Notes: generated by a model not told the origin, from the letters alone. 38,555 bases of DNA from CAYOBW01 sp964402115 (GCA_964402115.1 CAYOBW010000030.1:1-38555), one strand, 5' to 3'; positions 26,726 to 35,905 are shown, counted from the first letter of the stretch. Numbers and translations: made by a program.

Positions 26726-29700
26726 CTACTTGACGATGCTGAGGCCGAAGATGACTCCCTCGAAATCCCTCTGATCCAACGACGCAGGCTGTTTGTCGAA
26801 CCAGCCCCAGACGTAGTGACCATACGTGTCGAAATACCAGCGCTCCGTCGTGTAGCGCCGCTCGCCCTCGAGGATGCGCAGATTCGCGCCGATGCCAGCC
26901 ATCACATACGTCCCCAGACCGGTCTCGTCGTTGCTTTGGTACCGCCCGGTGCCCAGCACCTGCGGCACGGTGGCGAGGATCTTGTCGGTCACCGCGAGCG
27001 TGGGGCCCAGGCGGCCGTCGAGGAAATAGACCCAGCGACGCGGGTCATCGAGGAAGTAGCTCACCTCGCCATAGATTCTCGCCGTCGGCCTCACGCTATG
27101 CCCGGGCTCCGGCCGTTCGCCAAACTCCCAGGCCAGCATGTTGCGCCACAGCCAGTTGTCCTCGGCGTTGTCGCCGATTTTGAACAACCGCTCGAACGAG
27201 AGCCCGTAGTTGTACTTGACCAGGGGTTTGTAAACCAGCCCCACGCCGCCCTGGTACGAGTCCTGATCCAGCGACCATGAACGAGGTTCGAAGTTCGCCA
27301 GCACGCGCCCGAATAGGTCCAGCGTCCGCTCGTTCCGAAACCCGATCTTCGGCGGCCGCCAGTTGGCGGAAACGCCGGCCTGAGCGGGCAGCGACCCGTC
27401 TATGGACTGCGCGACGGGGAGGTTGTTGTTGTCGTAGTCGGTCTTGGCCAGGTAGGCCTGGCCGCCCCACGTACGACCGAGCTTGGTGTACTCCTGCTTG
27501 ATCGCCTTGCGCTGATCGCGATACTCCTCGGCGGCGGACCCCTCCAGGTATGGCGACACCTCGTTGTAGATCGCAATGGCCTTCTTGAATGCAGCACGGG
27601 CGTCTGCGCGCCGGCTCCACTTCATGTACTGGTAGGCCGTTTCCTCGTTCGAATCGACGTCGGCCGCGAACACGTCGGTGTTGTGAGCCAGTGCCGCGGT
27701 GCCGAGGTCGTAGTCCCCCAGGGCGCCCTCCAGCACGCCGAGGTCACCCCAGAAATTGAGCGGCACGGCGTCGCTCGATCCCGCCTGCTCGTAGAAAGCG
27801 ACGAAGTCCTCCTCGGCGCGCTGCAGTTCGCCGAGCTTGTAGAGGGCCAGCCCGCGCAGGTAGAGCAACTCCGACTGGCGCCCGGTCAGATTCAACGCCT
27901 TCGTGAAGTAGTCAACGGCGGGGCGATAGTCGGGCTCCTGGAACGCCGCGGCGCCAAGCGCGTGGTAGACCTCGGCCTGGAAGACCGTGCCAGGTTGTGC
28001 GAGCGCGGCCAGCGCTTCCGCCCGCAGGGCCGGATCCTCGATGGCGTGCACCCGCGCCGCGATTTCGTCCCGCAGGGTGGCGTCCTGGCTCTGCGCCAGA
28101 AGCGCTTCCCCTGCCTCCCGCGCCTCGCGCAGCCGCCCGACCCGGACCAGGGTCTTCAGCCGGACCAGTAGCAGGTCGTCATCCGCCTCGAAGGCCAGCG
28201 CACGATCCACGTCCTCCAACGCACCCGCATACTGCTCCTGGTCGAACTGCAGGTACGCGCGGTTGGCGTAGAGGTTGCGCTGCTCCTGCGGCGACAGGGT
28301 CTGCCCCTCGGCCCTGTTCAGATTGAAGAGGGCGAGGCCTGGCATGCCCAGCTTGTAGAAAGCGAACCCGAGGTAGAGCCGGAAGGAGGCGCGCCGGTCG
28401 GCGATGGGCAGCAGGCGGTCCACGCAGGACCGGTAAGCTTCGAGCTGGTACTCGATGCGGGCCATGCTGAGCGTCCACTCGTCGTCGGCCGGCCCGAAGG
28501 TCAGCGCCCGCTCCAGCCAGGACTTGGCGACGTCCGGCCGGCGTTCGTGCAGCGCGATATCGGCCAGCACCTTGCAGATGCCGAACCGGGTGGCCGCATC
28601 GCCCTCTGCCTCGACACTGCGAGCCAGCACGACAGCCGCTTCGTCGTAGCGGCCCGCGCTGAGGAGATCCGCCCCGTACCCGTGCAGCACGGAACCCTCG
28701 GGCCGCACGCGCATCAATTCTTCCATGAGCGCGAAATAGCGCTCGGTATCGCCCTCGTGGCGGCGCAGCATGGCCAGCTCGAAGATGGCGGTCGCGCGCT
28801 GGTTGTCCGGCACGTTCTGCTGAGCAAGGACTTCTTCCAGCACCGCGGTCCCTTCGGCGATAGCGCCCGTGCGCTTGAGCTGGTAGAAGTAGTTCAGGGC
28901 GACCGTGGTGTCGAAATGCTGCTCGAGATAGGTCGCGTAGAGCGGCAGCGCCTCGGGGTTGCGTCCCAAGCGCTCCAGCGCCGCGGCTGCGTCGAGCAGG
29001 AACCGGGCGTTGCCGGTTTCCGCCGCCAGCGTCTGCGCCATCAGCGCCAGGCGCTCGTCGAGCCCGTCGTGCTGCAGAGCGGCCAGCAGCGTCGTCTGCA
29101 ACGCCGTGCGCGTGTCCGCGGTCAGATTGGTCTCGTTCAGCAACCGCTCGGCCTCGATGCGCGCCATCGTCCAAGATTCGCCCGCCGCCAGCGCGTCGAG
29201 GTAGGCGCGCGCCAGCTCGTCGTCGCAGCCTTCCAGCAGGCAGGCCTTGAAGCGGTCCGCGGCCACGCTGTGCTGGCCCGCGCGCATGGCATTGAAACCG
29301 GTCTGCCGCTCGACATCGCGCCGCCGCCGGGGATCGGGCAGCAGCTGCTTGGCCGCCTGCAGCGCCCGGTTGGCCTCCGCGTACTGCCCCAGCCGGCTGA
29401 GCACGAAACCGCGCCGCAGCAGCAGTTCGCCCCGCGCGGCGCCCGCTTCGGTCAAGGGTTGCAGCGCGTCGAGCTGCGCGAGGGCACCGCTCCAGTCCTC
29501 GCGTTTGATCGCGCACTCGAGCACAAAGGTGCGAGCCGGCAAGCCCGGCTCGAACCCCAGCCACTGCTCGCCGTAGATCTGCGCAGCCGCATACCGCCCA
29601 TCCATGAACTCGACCTGGGCCAGGTTCCTGATCGTATCCTGCCGGCGCGGATAGTCGGACGGCGCACGGCGCAGCAGCTCCTCGAAAGCGCTCCGCGCGG

Positions 29701-30106
29701 TGGCGAACTGGTGGTGGCGCAGGGCTGCCGTGCCCAGGCGCAGATAGGGGTCAAGATACTCGGGATAGTGCGCGATGATATCCTCGTAGAGCGGCCGGGC
29801 GGCGTCCCACTGCTCCAGGTTGTCGCTAACGCCGGCCAGGAACATGATGGCGTGGTTGTTGCCGGGGTCGTTGAGCAGCACGCGCCGCAGCGCATTGGTG
29901 GCAGCCACATGATCGCCCGTGCGGATGGCCGCCCCAGCCTGCTGCATCAGCGACGTATTCAGGTACTTGATACGCTGGGACTCGGCCCAGGGATAGGCGC
30001 GCCGCTGCTCCGGAATGGGCAGTTTCTGCGGCCCCTCGGCGCGGCTGCAAGGGGCGAGCACCAGCAGGAGACCGGCCAGCAGCAGGTTGAGCAGGCATGT
30101 CCTCAT
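26726..30106 (-). CDS. nfrA: NfrA-like outer-membrane TPR protein of polysaccharide export
   Basis: 1126 aa. Residues 1-23 form a signal peptide (MRTCLLNLLLAGLLLVLAPC...). About 40-860 consists of TPR and TPR-like helical pairs (AARPLYEDIIAHYPEYLDPY, AGALEDVDRALAFEADDDLL, YLRGLALYKLGELQRAEEDF). About 880-1126 is beta-strand-rich with aromatic girdle residues (YGLSFERLFKIGDNAEDNWL, ARIYGEVSYFLDDPRRWVYF, ending FEGVIFGLSIVK). It matches the C-terminal domain of phage N4 adsorption protein A (NfrA) and is likely an outer-membrane barrel. The start overlaps the nfrB stop as ATGA, so synthesis is coupled. The TPR-plus-barrel plan is like PgaA and BcsC: a periplasmic scaffold and export pore. A host gene, not a phage gene. 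Confidence 0.87.
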   Translation of the reverse strand: MRTCLLNLLLAGLLLVLAPCSRAEGPQKLPIPEQRRAYPWAESQRIKYLNTSLMQQAGAAIRTGDHVAATNALRRVLLNDPGNNHAIMFLAGVSDNLEQWDAARPLYEDIIAHYPEYLDPYLRLGTAALRHHQFATARSAFEELLRRAPSDYPRRQDTIRNLAQVEFMDGRYAAAQIYGEQWLGFEPGLPARTFVLECAIKREDWSGALAQLDALQPLTEAGAARGELLLRRGFVLSRLGQYAEANRALQAAKQLLPDPRRRRDVERQTGFNAMRAGQHSVAADRFKACLLEGCDDELARAYLDALAAGESWTMARIEAERLLNETNLTADTRTALQTTLLAALQHDGLDERLALMAQTLAAETGNARFLLDAAAALERLGRNPEALPLYATYLEQHFDTTVALNYFYQLKRTGAIAEGTAVLEEVLAQQNVPDNQRATAIFELAMLRRHEGDTERYFALMEELMRVRPEGSVLHGYGADLLSAGRYDEAAVVLARSVEAEGDAATRFGICKVLADIALHERRPDVAKSWLERALTFGPADDEWTLSMARIEYQLEAYRSCVDRLLPIADRRASFRLYLGFAFYKLGMPGLALFNLNRAEGQTLSPQEQRNLYANRAYLQFDQEQYAGALEDVDRALAFEADDDLLLVRLKTLVRVGRLREAREAGEALLAQSQDATLRDEIAARVHAIEDPALRAEALAALAQPGTVFQAEVYHALGAAAFQEPDYRPAVDYFTKALNLTGRQSELLYLRGLALYKLGELQRAEEDFVAFYEQAGSSDAVPLNFWGDLGVLEGALGDYDLGTAALAHNTDVFAADVDSNEETAYQYMKWSRRADARAAFKKAIAIYNEVSPYLEGSAAEEYRDQRKAIKQEYTKLGRTWGGQAYLAKTDYDNNNLPVAQSIDGSLPAQAGVSANWRPPKIGFRNERTLDLFGRVLANFEPRSWSLDQDSYQGGVGLVYKPLVKYNYGLSFERLFKIGDNAEDNWLWRNMLAWEFGERPEPGHSVRPTARIYGEVSYFLDDPRRWVYFLDGRLGPTLAVTDKILATVPQVLGTGRYQSNDETGLGTYVMAGIGANLRILEGERRYTTERWYFDTYGHYVWGWFDKQPASLDQRDFEGVIFGLSIVK

Positions 30107-32178
30107 AGCCGGTTCAACTCCTCCGCAAGGGCATCCGGCGAAACGATATTCATTTCCACGAGAATCTCTCCCAGTTTCTGATTAGTGCGCTTCTGCTGCC
30201 GCAGGGCGCGCACGAGATCGGCCTGTGAAATCGTCGCGTCGCGCACAAAGCGCTCGCCCAGGCGCTCGCCCACTTGCACCCGCCCGCCGGCGGCCGGGGA
30301 TGGAATCTGGTACACGCGCGACAGGGCGAACTGGATGTCGGCGCTGGAGGTCCACCGCAGCAGCACGGGGCGCTGCAGCACGCGCCGCAACTCGCGACCG
30401 AGGGGCTCGCGTTCCTGCACGTCCGTCGCCAGCACCAGCGTTTCGCCACGCACCTCCACCGGCACGACCCGGTAGCGCTCGGCCAGCGCCTGCGGCACGA
30501 CGGCCAACACCTCCGGCGGAATGGCGCTCGGGTCCAGCTCGACGGACTGCTCGTTCTGCTGGTGCGCCAGGGCCTGGATGAGATCCTCTTCCCACAGGAC
30601 GCCCATTTCCAGCAGGATCTCGCCGAGCCGGCGGCCGGACTCCTTCTGGTGCGCCACGGCGGCATCCAGCTGGGCCGTGGTCACCAGCCGCCGCTCCAGC
30701 AGCAGATCGCCCAGTTTACGGTGGAACGTGCGCAGCTGCTCCTCGGTGGGAAAGGCGTGCGACGTCTTGCCCCACTCGGGCTCCCGGCCGGAGACCCGGG
30801 CCTTCACGTACCTTTCGATGGCCTTCCAGGTGGACCAGAAGTTGACGATGTTGCCCCAGAAGAGCCGGGGGATGGACAGGAGCGACTGCTGCCAGCCATA
30901 AATCTTGTTAACGGCATAGACGCGGTTCAGGAACCGCCACACCATGAACGCCAACACAACGTACATGAGCCGGAACACACGATCGTCGCGCGACAGAAGC
31001 GGGGGCACGATCCAGGCCGGATTGACCGCGCCCATGAGCGCTGTCAAGGTCCAGTAAGCCACCACCACGTAGGCCAGAATGACCATCAGATTCGTGGCCA
31101 CAGCCTTGCGATCGCGCAGCAGGAAGTAGTTCAAGCCGAGCGAACGCGACCAGCCCGCTTTCCATCCCTGCATCGAGATACCCAGGATCCAGCGCGCCTT
31201 CTGCCGCGTCGCCGTGGCAAAGGTGTCGGGGAAGAACTCGCGCGTCGCGATCCACTCCCGCACCCGCACGTCGCGCTCCCGCCCGGTCCAGGGGTTGCGC
31301 CGCTTGACCACGCGCTCGACGGTCTGCTGCAGGAAGATCTTCTTCCCGGGAAGATCCTTCAACAGCAGTCCCATCATGTAGTCCTCGGTCAGCGACTTGA
31401 TGTCGAAAATCTGGTTGCGCCGCAAACTCGCCATGTAATCGATGGCCCGGCGGCTGAGCGCGGTCCCCACCCCCGCCGACGGCAGGCAGGCGGCCATGAT
31501 CTCGCGGGCGCGCATGTCCTTCGTGTGCATCTCCGCGAACTCGTCCATGTAGCAGCCGTACGTGAACAGCTTCCATTCCCGCTCCAGCGGGAAAACGGGA
31601 ATCTGGATGAACTCCACGCGCGGGATCAGGTAGTTGTAGAACTTGAAGGACAACGGATGAACAATGTCCTCCGAATCGTGGAAGACGAAGATGTCGAAGT
31701 GCACGTTGTACGTCTTCTCGTGCAGGAGAATCCCCTGGTAGACCCAGTTCAGGCAGTCCGCCTTGTTCGTGGGTCCCTCGCGCGGCGTAACGATGGCTTC
31801 GACGTTCCCGTACACTTCCCGGATCTTCTCGACTTCGAGACGGGTGGCTTCGTCGTTGGGATACGTGCCGACGAAGATGTTGAAGTTCCGGTAGCGGATG
31901 GAGCTGGCGGTATTCAGCAGCATGCGGGCGATCACGTTGGACTCGTCCCACGCGGGCACGATCAGCGCCACCCGCTTCTCCGGCACCGCGTCCAGCTGCT
32001 CCTGCGTCACGGGCTGGATCAGCCGGCGCACGAACGTCCGGCGGTAAAGCGACCTGGCGTAGTACACGACGTCAATGATAAGGTCGTCCAGGCCCGTGAG
32101 GATATAGATCCCCATCAGGATCAGGAAGAGCACCCTGAAACCGTACCAGACGTAAAACCCAACCTCGTGTAGATCCAT
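30103..32178 (-). CDS. nfrB: NfrB-like GT2 polysaccharide synthase with two MshEN cyclic-di-GMP-binding modules
   Basis: 691 aa from the ATG at 32178 (GGAAGG upstream); an in-frame ATG at 32244 lies in the promoter region. An N-terminal membrane segment spans about 8-36. A GT2 catalytic domain spans about 68-345: ALIVPAWDE, DSED (168-171), LTED (263-266) and QKARW (326-330), the D-x-D, T/E-D and QxxRW set of processive synthases. Three further membrane segments lie at about 358-446. MshEN motif pair 1 is 488-540 (KLGDLL...Q511, five-residue spacer, RLGEIL...Q540). A GSPII_E_N-like stretch spans 545-625. Pair 2 is 639-691 (RLGERF...Q662, spacer, KLGEIL...L691). It should polymerise and translocate sugar at the inner membrane when c-di-GMP binds. 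First gene of the operon, overlapping nfrA. Confidence 0.9.
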   Translation of the reverse strand: MDLHEVGFYVWYGFRVLFLILMGIYILTGLDDLIIDVVYYARSLYRRTFVRRLIQPVTQEQLDAVPEKRVALIVPAWDESNVIARMLLNTASSIRYRNFNIFVGTYPNDEATRLEVEKIREVYGNVEAIVTPREGPTNKADCLNWVYQGILLHEKTYNVHFDIFVFHDSEDIVHPLSFKFYNYLIPRVEFIQIPVFPLEREWKLFTYGCYMDEFAEMHTKDMRAREIMAACLPSAGVGTALSRRAIDYMASLRRNQIFDIKSLTEDYMMGLLLKDLPGKKIFLQQTVERVVKRRNPWTGRERDVRVREWIATREFFPDTFATATRQKARWILGISMQGWKAGWSRSLGLNYFLLRDRKAVATNLMVILAYVVVAYWTLTALMGAVNPAWIVPPLLSRDDRVFRLMYVVLAFMVWRFLNRVYAVNKIYGWQQSLLSIPRLFWGNIVNFWSTWKAIERYVKARVSGREPEWGKTSHAFPTEEQLRTFHRKLGDLLLERRLVTTAQLDAAVAHQKESGRRLGEILLEMGVLWEEDLIQALAHQQNEQSVELDPSAIPPEVLAVVPQALAERYRVVPVEVRGETLVLATDVQEREPLGRELRRVLQRPVLLRWTSSADIQFALSRVYQIPSPAAGGRVQVGERLGERFVRDATISQADLVRALRQQKRTNQKLGEILVEMNIVSPDALAEELNRL

Positions 32179-32207
32179 ACCCTTCCACCTGCCCCGCGAA
32201 TGAATCT

Positions 32208-32262
32208 GCTTGAAACTCGACTGCGACAGATATATAGCATGCATCCACGCCGGGAGTGAAGC
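32208..32262. promoter_or_regulatory. Candidate bidirectional promoter between nfrB and wecB
   Basis: The plus strand has TTGAAA (32210-32215), 17 nt, then TATAGC (32233-32238), a good sigma-70-like pair for wecB (start 32301). The minus strand has TTCACT (read from 32260 to 32255), 18 nt, then TATATA (32236-32231), pointing at nfrB (start 32178). The -10 elements overlap in the only AT-rich patch of the spacer, so the two operons may be fired alternately or together. Read by eye; not scored. Confidence 0.4.
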
Positions 32263-32300
32263 TTTATTCGCCCGCCAAGTTTACCAAGAGGAGTCAGGGT

Positions 32301-33434
32301 ATGTCGTTGCGTCGAAAAGTGCTGTGCGTGATTGGAACCCGACCCGAGGTCGTGAAGGTGGCGCCCGTGGTGCTCGAACTGCAGCGCCAGCCGGACCTCT
32401 TCGACACCACGGTCATGACCACGGGCCAGCACCGGCACATCCTGGACCAGATGATGGCGACGTTCGGGCTGACGCCCGACATCGACCTCGACATCATGCA
32501 GGCTAACCAGACGCTGACCGACATTACCTGCCGCGTCCTCCGCGAGCTGCACCAGTACCTCGCCGACCACAGGCCGGATATCGTCCTCGCCCAGGGCGAC
32601 ACAACCACCGTCATGGCAACCGCCATGGCCTGCTTCAATACGCACATCCCCTTCGGCCATATCGAAGCCGGCCTGCGCACGGGCAATCGCTGGGCGCCGT
32701 ATCCCGAGGAGTTCAACCGGCGCGTGGCCGCCCTGGTGGCGCGCCAGCACTTCGCCCCCACGACAACGTCGGCGAACAATCTCTACCGGGAGGGCATTCC
32801 CACCGACACGATTTTCGTCACGGGCAACACGGTGATCGACGCCCTGCACTTCGTCGTCGCGCACACCACGCCGCCGCCCACGCCGATTCCCGCCGGCGCG
32901 CCGTACGTGCTGATCACCTGCCACCGCCGCGAGATCTTCGGCGCCGCCATCCGCGAGGTCTTCGAGACCGTGCGCGACTTCGCCCGGCGCCGGCGCGACA
33001 CGTACTTCTGGTACCCCGTGCATCCGAACCCGAACGTCCGCCAGCCGGCCCACGAACTGCTCGGCGACGTGCCCAACGTGCTTCTGACGGATCCGCTGGA
33101 CTACGTGGCGTTCATCCACGCCATGCGCGGCGCCTACCTGGTGTTGTCCGATTCGGGCGGCGTACAAGAGGAGGCGCCCGGACTCGGCAAACCCGTGCTG
33201 GTGCTGCGCGACGTGACGGAACGGCCTGAAGGCGTCACCGCCGGCACCTGCCTGCTCGTGGGTCCGCACCGCGACCGGATCACCGCGGCCCTTGACCGGC
33301 TTTTCGATGACCGTGCGGCCTATGAAAGCATGGCCACCGCGCGCAATCCTTACGGCGACGGACGCGCCGCGCACCGCATCGGCGCCATTCTGCAGGGGCA
33401 GGAACACGAACAATGGATGCTGCGCCCGGCCTGA
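32301..33434 (+). CDS. wecB: UDP-N-acetylglucosamine 2-epimerase (non-hydrolysing)
   Basis: 377 aa from the ATG at 32301, with GAGGAG eight bases upstream; a GTG at 32256 would only add 15 residues. It aligns by eye along its whole length with E. coli WecB: VIGTRPEVVKVAPVV, TTGQHRHILDQM, DIMQANQTLTDITCRVL, LAQGDTTTVMA, GHIEAGLRTG, PEEFNRR, ITGNTVIDAL-like FVTGNTVIDALH, YPVHPNPNVR, DSGGVQEEAPGLGKPVLVLR, TERPEGVTAGT and NPYGDG. The conserved GHRRE is CHRRE here. It converts UDP-GlcNAc to UDP-ManNAc in the cytosol. Placed head-to-head with nfrB, it is likely the precursor enzyme for the NfrB polymer. The MORN gene follows 77 bp downstream. Confidence 0.95.
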   Translation: MSLRRKVLCVIGTRPEVVKVAPVVLELQRQPDLFDTTVMTTGQHRHILDQMMATFGLTPDIDLDIMQANQTLTDITCRVLRELHQYLADHRPDIVLAQGDTTTVMATAMACFNTHIPFGHIEAGLRTGNRWAPYPEEFNRRVAALVARQHFAPTTTSANNLYREGIPTDTIFVTGNTVIDALHFVVAHTTPPPTPIPAGAPYVLITCHRREIFGAAIREVFETVRDFARRRRDTYFWYPVHPNPNVRQPAHELLGDVPNVLLTDPLDYVAFIHAMRGAYLVLSDSGGVQEEAPGLGKPVLVLRDVTERPEGVTAGTCLLVGPHRDRITAALDRLFDDRAAYESMATARNPYGDGRAAHRIGAILQGQEHEQWMLRPA

Positions 33435-33511
33435 ACCGGGCGGCCTGGCGACGGATAGGAAAACGGCAGGCGCGCCCAGGCGCGGACCCGCCGGCAAGGA
33501 GGACTCAAGAC

Positions 33512-35155
33512 ATGCAAAATAGCGGATGGATCAGCGGAAGCCTGGCGTTGGCATGCGTCGCGGCAATCGGTTCGGCTCCCGCGAGCGAGACCAGTGCGGT
33601 CGCGCGGGCGAACGCCCCCACGGGCGGCGTGGCGACCGTCGTGAAAACCGCGCCGACCACGCCGGTCACGGGGGCGCAGGCAGCGGACGAGACGACCGCG
33701 CAGGAGGCTTTCCAGCGTGCCCGCCGCCGGATGCAGGAGAAGGTGGACGCGCAGCGAACCGCCGAGAAGCAGACACTGGCGACCAGGCAGGCCGCCGAGA
33801 CGGCCGCCCTGCAGGATCTGAAACACCGGATCGACACCGAACTGCAAACCCGGCAGACGGGGCAGCCCAAGCCTCAGCGGACGGATGCCCTCGCCGGACC
33901 GGTCGAGGAACCCGTGCTGGACAGCGTGCCGCCCGCACCCACGGCAGCGGGAACCGCACCCATGGCACCTGAGCAGAACGCCTTCGCCGCGCTCGCCAGC
34001 GCGCTCGCAGCCGTTGCAGGCAACCTCGCCGAGCCGGCGCCGGACGCGACGAACGCGAGGCCGTGCAACAGCAGCGCGCTGTACATTGGAGAACGGCACG
34101 CGGGGCGCCGGCAGGGGCACGGCACATTCTACTTCACGAACGGCTGCCAGTATGTCGGAGAGTGGGTGGCTGACCGCATGGAGGGACAGGGCGTGCTGCT
34201 GGCGCCGCGGCAGTGGCAGTATGTCGGCGGCTGGCAGGCGGGCCAGCCCGCGGGACACGGCCAGTTGCTCTACGCCAGCGGACGGGTTTTCGCGGGCGTC
34301 TGGCAGGCAGGCCTGCCCACGGGCCAGGGCACGCTGCGCTACCCGGACGGCTGGACGTACGAGGGAGCCTGGACCAACGGCCTTATGCACGGGAGCGGCA
34401 CATTGAAACGCCCGGACGGATCGGTCTACCGGGGGTTCTTTGCCAACGGCGTGTTCAACGGCGAGGGGGAGCTGGGAGAAGCCGATGGCCGACGCGTCGC
34501 GGGTGTCTGGAAGGACGGCGCCATCGTCGGGCAGGCGTTCGTGGTGTTCCCCGATGGCGCCCGCTACAACGGCGACTGGCGCGACGGGCACATGGAAGGC
34601 GCCGGCACCCTGCTGCAGAATGACGGCTCGCGATACGAAGGCGCGTGGCAGAGCGGTTGCCGCCACGGGCGCGGCACGCTGACCTTTGCGGACGGCAGCA
34701 CGTACACGGGGGATTGGAGCGGCGGCGACATGGACGGGCAAGGCGTGCTGACGCGCAAGGACGGCGGGCGCTACGACGGCGCCTGGAAATCCAGCAAGCG
34801 TCACGGGCAGGGCCAGCAGACGTTCGCCGACGGCAGCGTGTACGAGGGCGTGTGGGTGGCAGACAAGATGGAAGGCGCCGGCAAGTTCGTGCAACCCAAC
34901 GGCACCGTGTACGAGGGGGCCTGGAGCAACGGCCAACGCAACGGCCAGGGCACCGTGACTTTCAAGGACGGCAGCCGCTACACAGGAGCGTGGCAGGCCG
35001 ACCGCATGGACGGCGCCGGCGCCTTCACGCGCCCCGACGGGCGCACCGTCGAGGGCCTCTGGCGCGCAGGCAAGCCCGTAGACCCGGCCGCTACCACACC
35101 CGCAGACCCGGCCGCCACCACCACGCCCGCAGGCCAGCCACAGAAGCCCCAGTGA
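33512..35155 (+). CDS. Secreted MORN-repeat protein
   Basis: 547 aa from the ATG at 33512, with AAGGAGG ten bases upstream. A signal-like segment (about 5-22, GWISGSLALACVAAIGSAPA) is followed by a short helical, charged region (about 70-120, RARRRMQEKVDAQRTAEKQT) and a Pro/Ala linker. From about residue 188 to 530 come some 14 full MORN units of 23 residues (pattern YxGxWxxGxxxGxGxxxxxDGS, for example RYEGAWQSGCRHGRGTLTFA) and a partial 15th. A Thr/Ala/Pro tail ends the protein. MORN sheets are extended scaffolds that bind partners or lipids. Its position after wecB on the same strand suggests it belongs with the polysaccharide locus, perhaps organising export; that is inference. Confidence 0.87.
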   Translation: MQNSGWISGSLALACVAAIGSAPASETSAVARANAPTGGVATVVKTAPTTPVTGAQAADETTAQEAFQRARRRMQEKVDAQRTAEKQTLATRQAAETAALQDLKHRIDTELQTRQTGQPKPQRTDALAGPVEEPVLDSVPPAPTAAGTAPMAPEQNAFAALASALAAVAGNLAEPAPDATNARPCNSSALYIGERHAGRRQGHGTFYFTNGCQYVGEWVADRMEGQGVLLAPRQWQYVGGWQAGQPAGHGQLLYASGRVFAGVWQAGLPTGQGTLRYPDGWTYEGAWTNGLMHGSGTLKRPDGSVYRGFFANGVFNGEGELGEADGRRVAGVWKDGAIVGQAFVVFPDGARYNGDWRDGHMEGAGTLLQNDGSRYEGAWQSGCRHGRGTLTFADGSTYTGDWSGGDMDGQGVLTRKDGGRYDGAWKSSKRHGQGQQTFADGSVYEGVWVADKMEGAGKFVQPNGTVYEGAWSNGQRNGQGTVTFKDGSRYTGAWQADRMDGAGAFTRPDGRTVEGLWRAGKPVDPAATTPADPAATTTPAGQPQKPQ

Positions 35156-35244
35156 CACAGCTGAACGCAGGCCGGGTAATCAGGAGAGGCTAACGAACCG
35201 GCTGTGGTTACCTGCGCGTGTCCGCCGAGGTCCCAGGGGAGTCC

Positions 35245-35889
35245 ATGCATCTCGATTTGCAGACCGTGCTCTATGCGTTCGACCTGTTCGGGACCGGCGC
35301 CTTCGCCATCTCGGGCGCGGTACGTTCGATTGACCGCCGTCCCGACCTCGTGGGCATGCTGATCCTGGCGGGCGCCACCGCCGTGGGGGGCTCGGTCATG
35401 CGCGACGTGATCCTGAATCGCGACGTCATGGTCCTGCGCGACTGGGGCTACCCAGTGGTGATCCTGCTCGCCACAGTCGCCACGTTCTTCTTCCCGCACG
35501 TCGTCCTGCGCGCCCGGAACGTCTTCATGTACGGCGACGCGATCGGGCTCGGCGTCTATTCGGCCATCACCGCCAGCGTCGCGCACGGCACCCCCGGCAT
35601 CAATCCCCTCTCCGTGCTCTTCATCGCCACCGTCACCGGCTGCGGCGGCGGCGTCATCCGCGACCTCATCATCGGCAAGGAATCGCTGGTGCTCTCGAAC
35701 GAACTCTACGTCACGCCGATCATCGTCGGCTCGGCCTGCCTGATGGGCCTCGACGCGCTGGGCGTGGACAAATCCATCTCCTTCGTGGCCGCCATGGTCA
35801 TCACCACCGTCTTCCGCATCCTCGCCATCCGTTTCAAATGGCGCATGCCCCGCATGGCCGTGCCCGAGGCGCAAGGACCCGAACGGTGA
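35245..35889 (+). CDS. TRIC-family (UPF0126, YadS/YicG-like) membrane protein
   Basis: 214 aa from the ATG at 35245 with GGGGAG just upstream; a GTG at 35218 would add nine residues. It has seven hydrophobic segments in two repeats of three plus one, each repeat carrying the glycine-rich signature. The first is FDLFGTGAFAISGAV with VGGSVMRDVIL; the second is GDAIGLGVYSAITASVA with TGCGGGVIRDLI. This duplicated GG-x-x-RD pattern is diagnostic of the bacterial trimeric intracellular cation channel family. Members conduct monovalent cations; some are proposed glycine transporters. No operon partner is obvious. Confidence 0.92.
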   Translation: MHLDLQTVLYAFDLFGTGAFAISGAVRSIDRRPDLVGMLILAGATAVGGSVMRDVILNRDVMVLRDWGYPVVILLATVATFFFPHVVLRARNVFMYGDAIGLGVYSAITASVAHGTPGINPLSVLFIATVTGCGGGVIRDLIIGKESLVLSNELYVTPIIVGSACLMGLDALGVDKSISFVAAMVITTVFRILAIRFKWRMPRMAVPEAQGPER

Positions 35890-35905
35890 GGCTGCCATTC
35901 GGGGC

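Noticed and set aside
26726..30106. Phage-derived gene (because of the name N4 adsorption protein)
   Set aside because: NfrA is a host export protein that phage N4 exploits; no phage genes are nearby.
30274..32172. 632-codon plus-strand open frame opposite nfrB
   Set aside because: Shadow frame: the minus strand carries GT2 and MshEN motifs in order.
33350..35158. 602-codon minus-strand open frame opposite the MORN gene
   Set aside because: Its apparent repeats are the complement of the MORN units; signal peptide and Shine-Dalgarno are on the plus strand.
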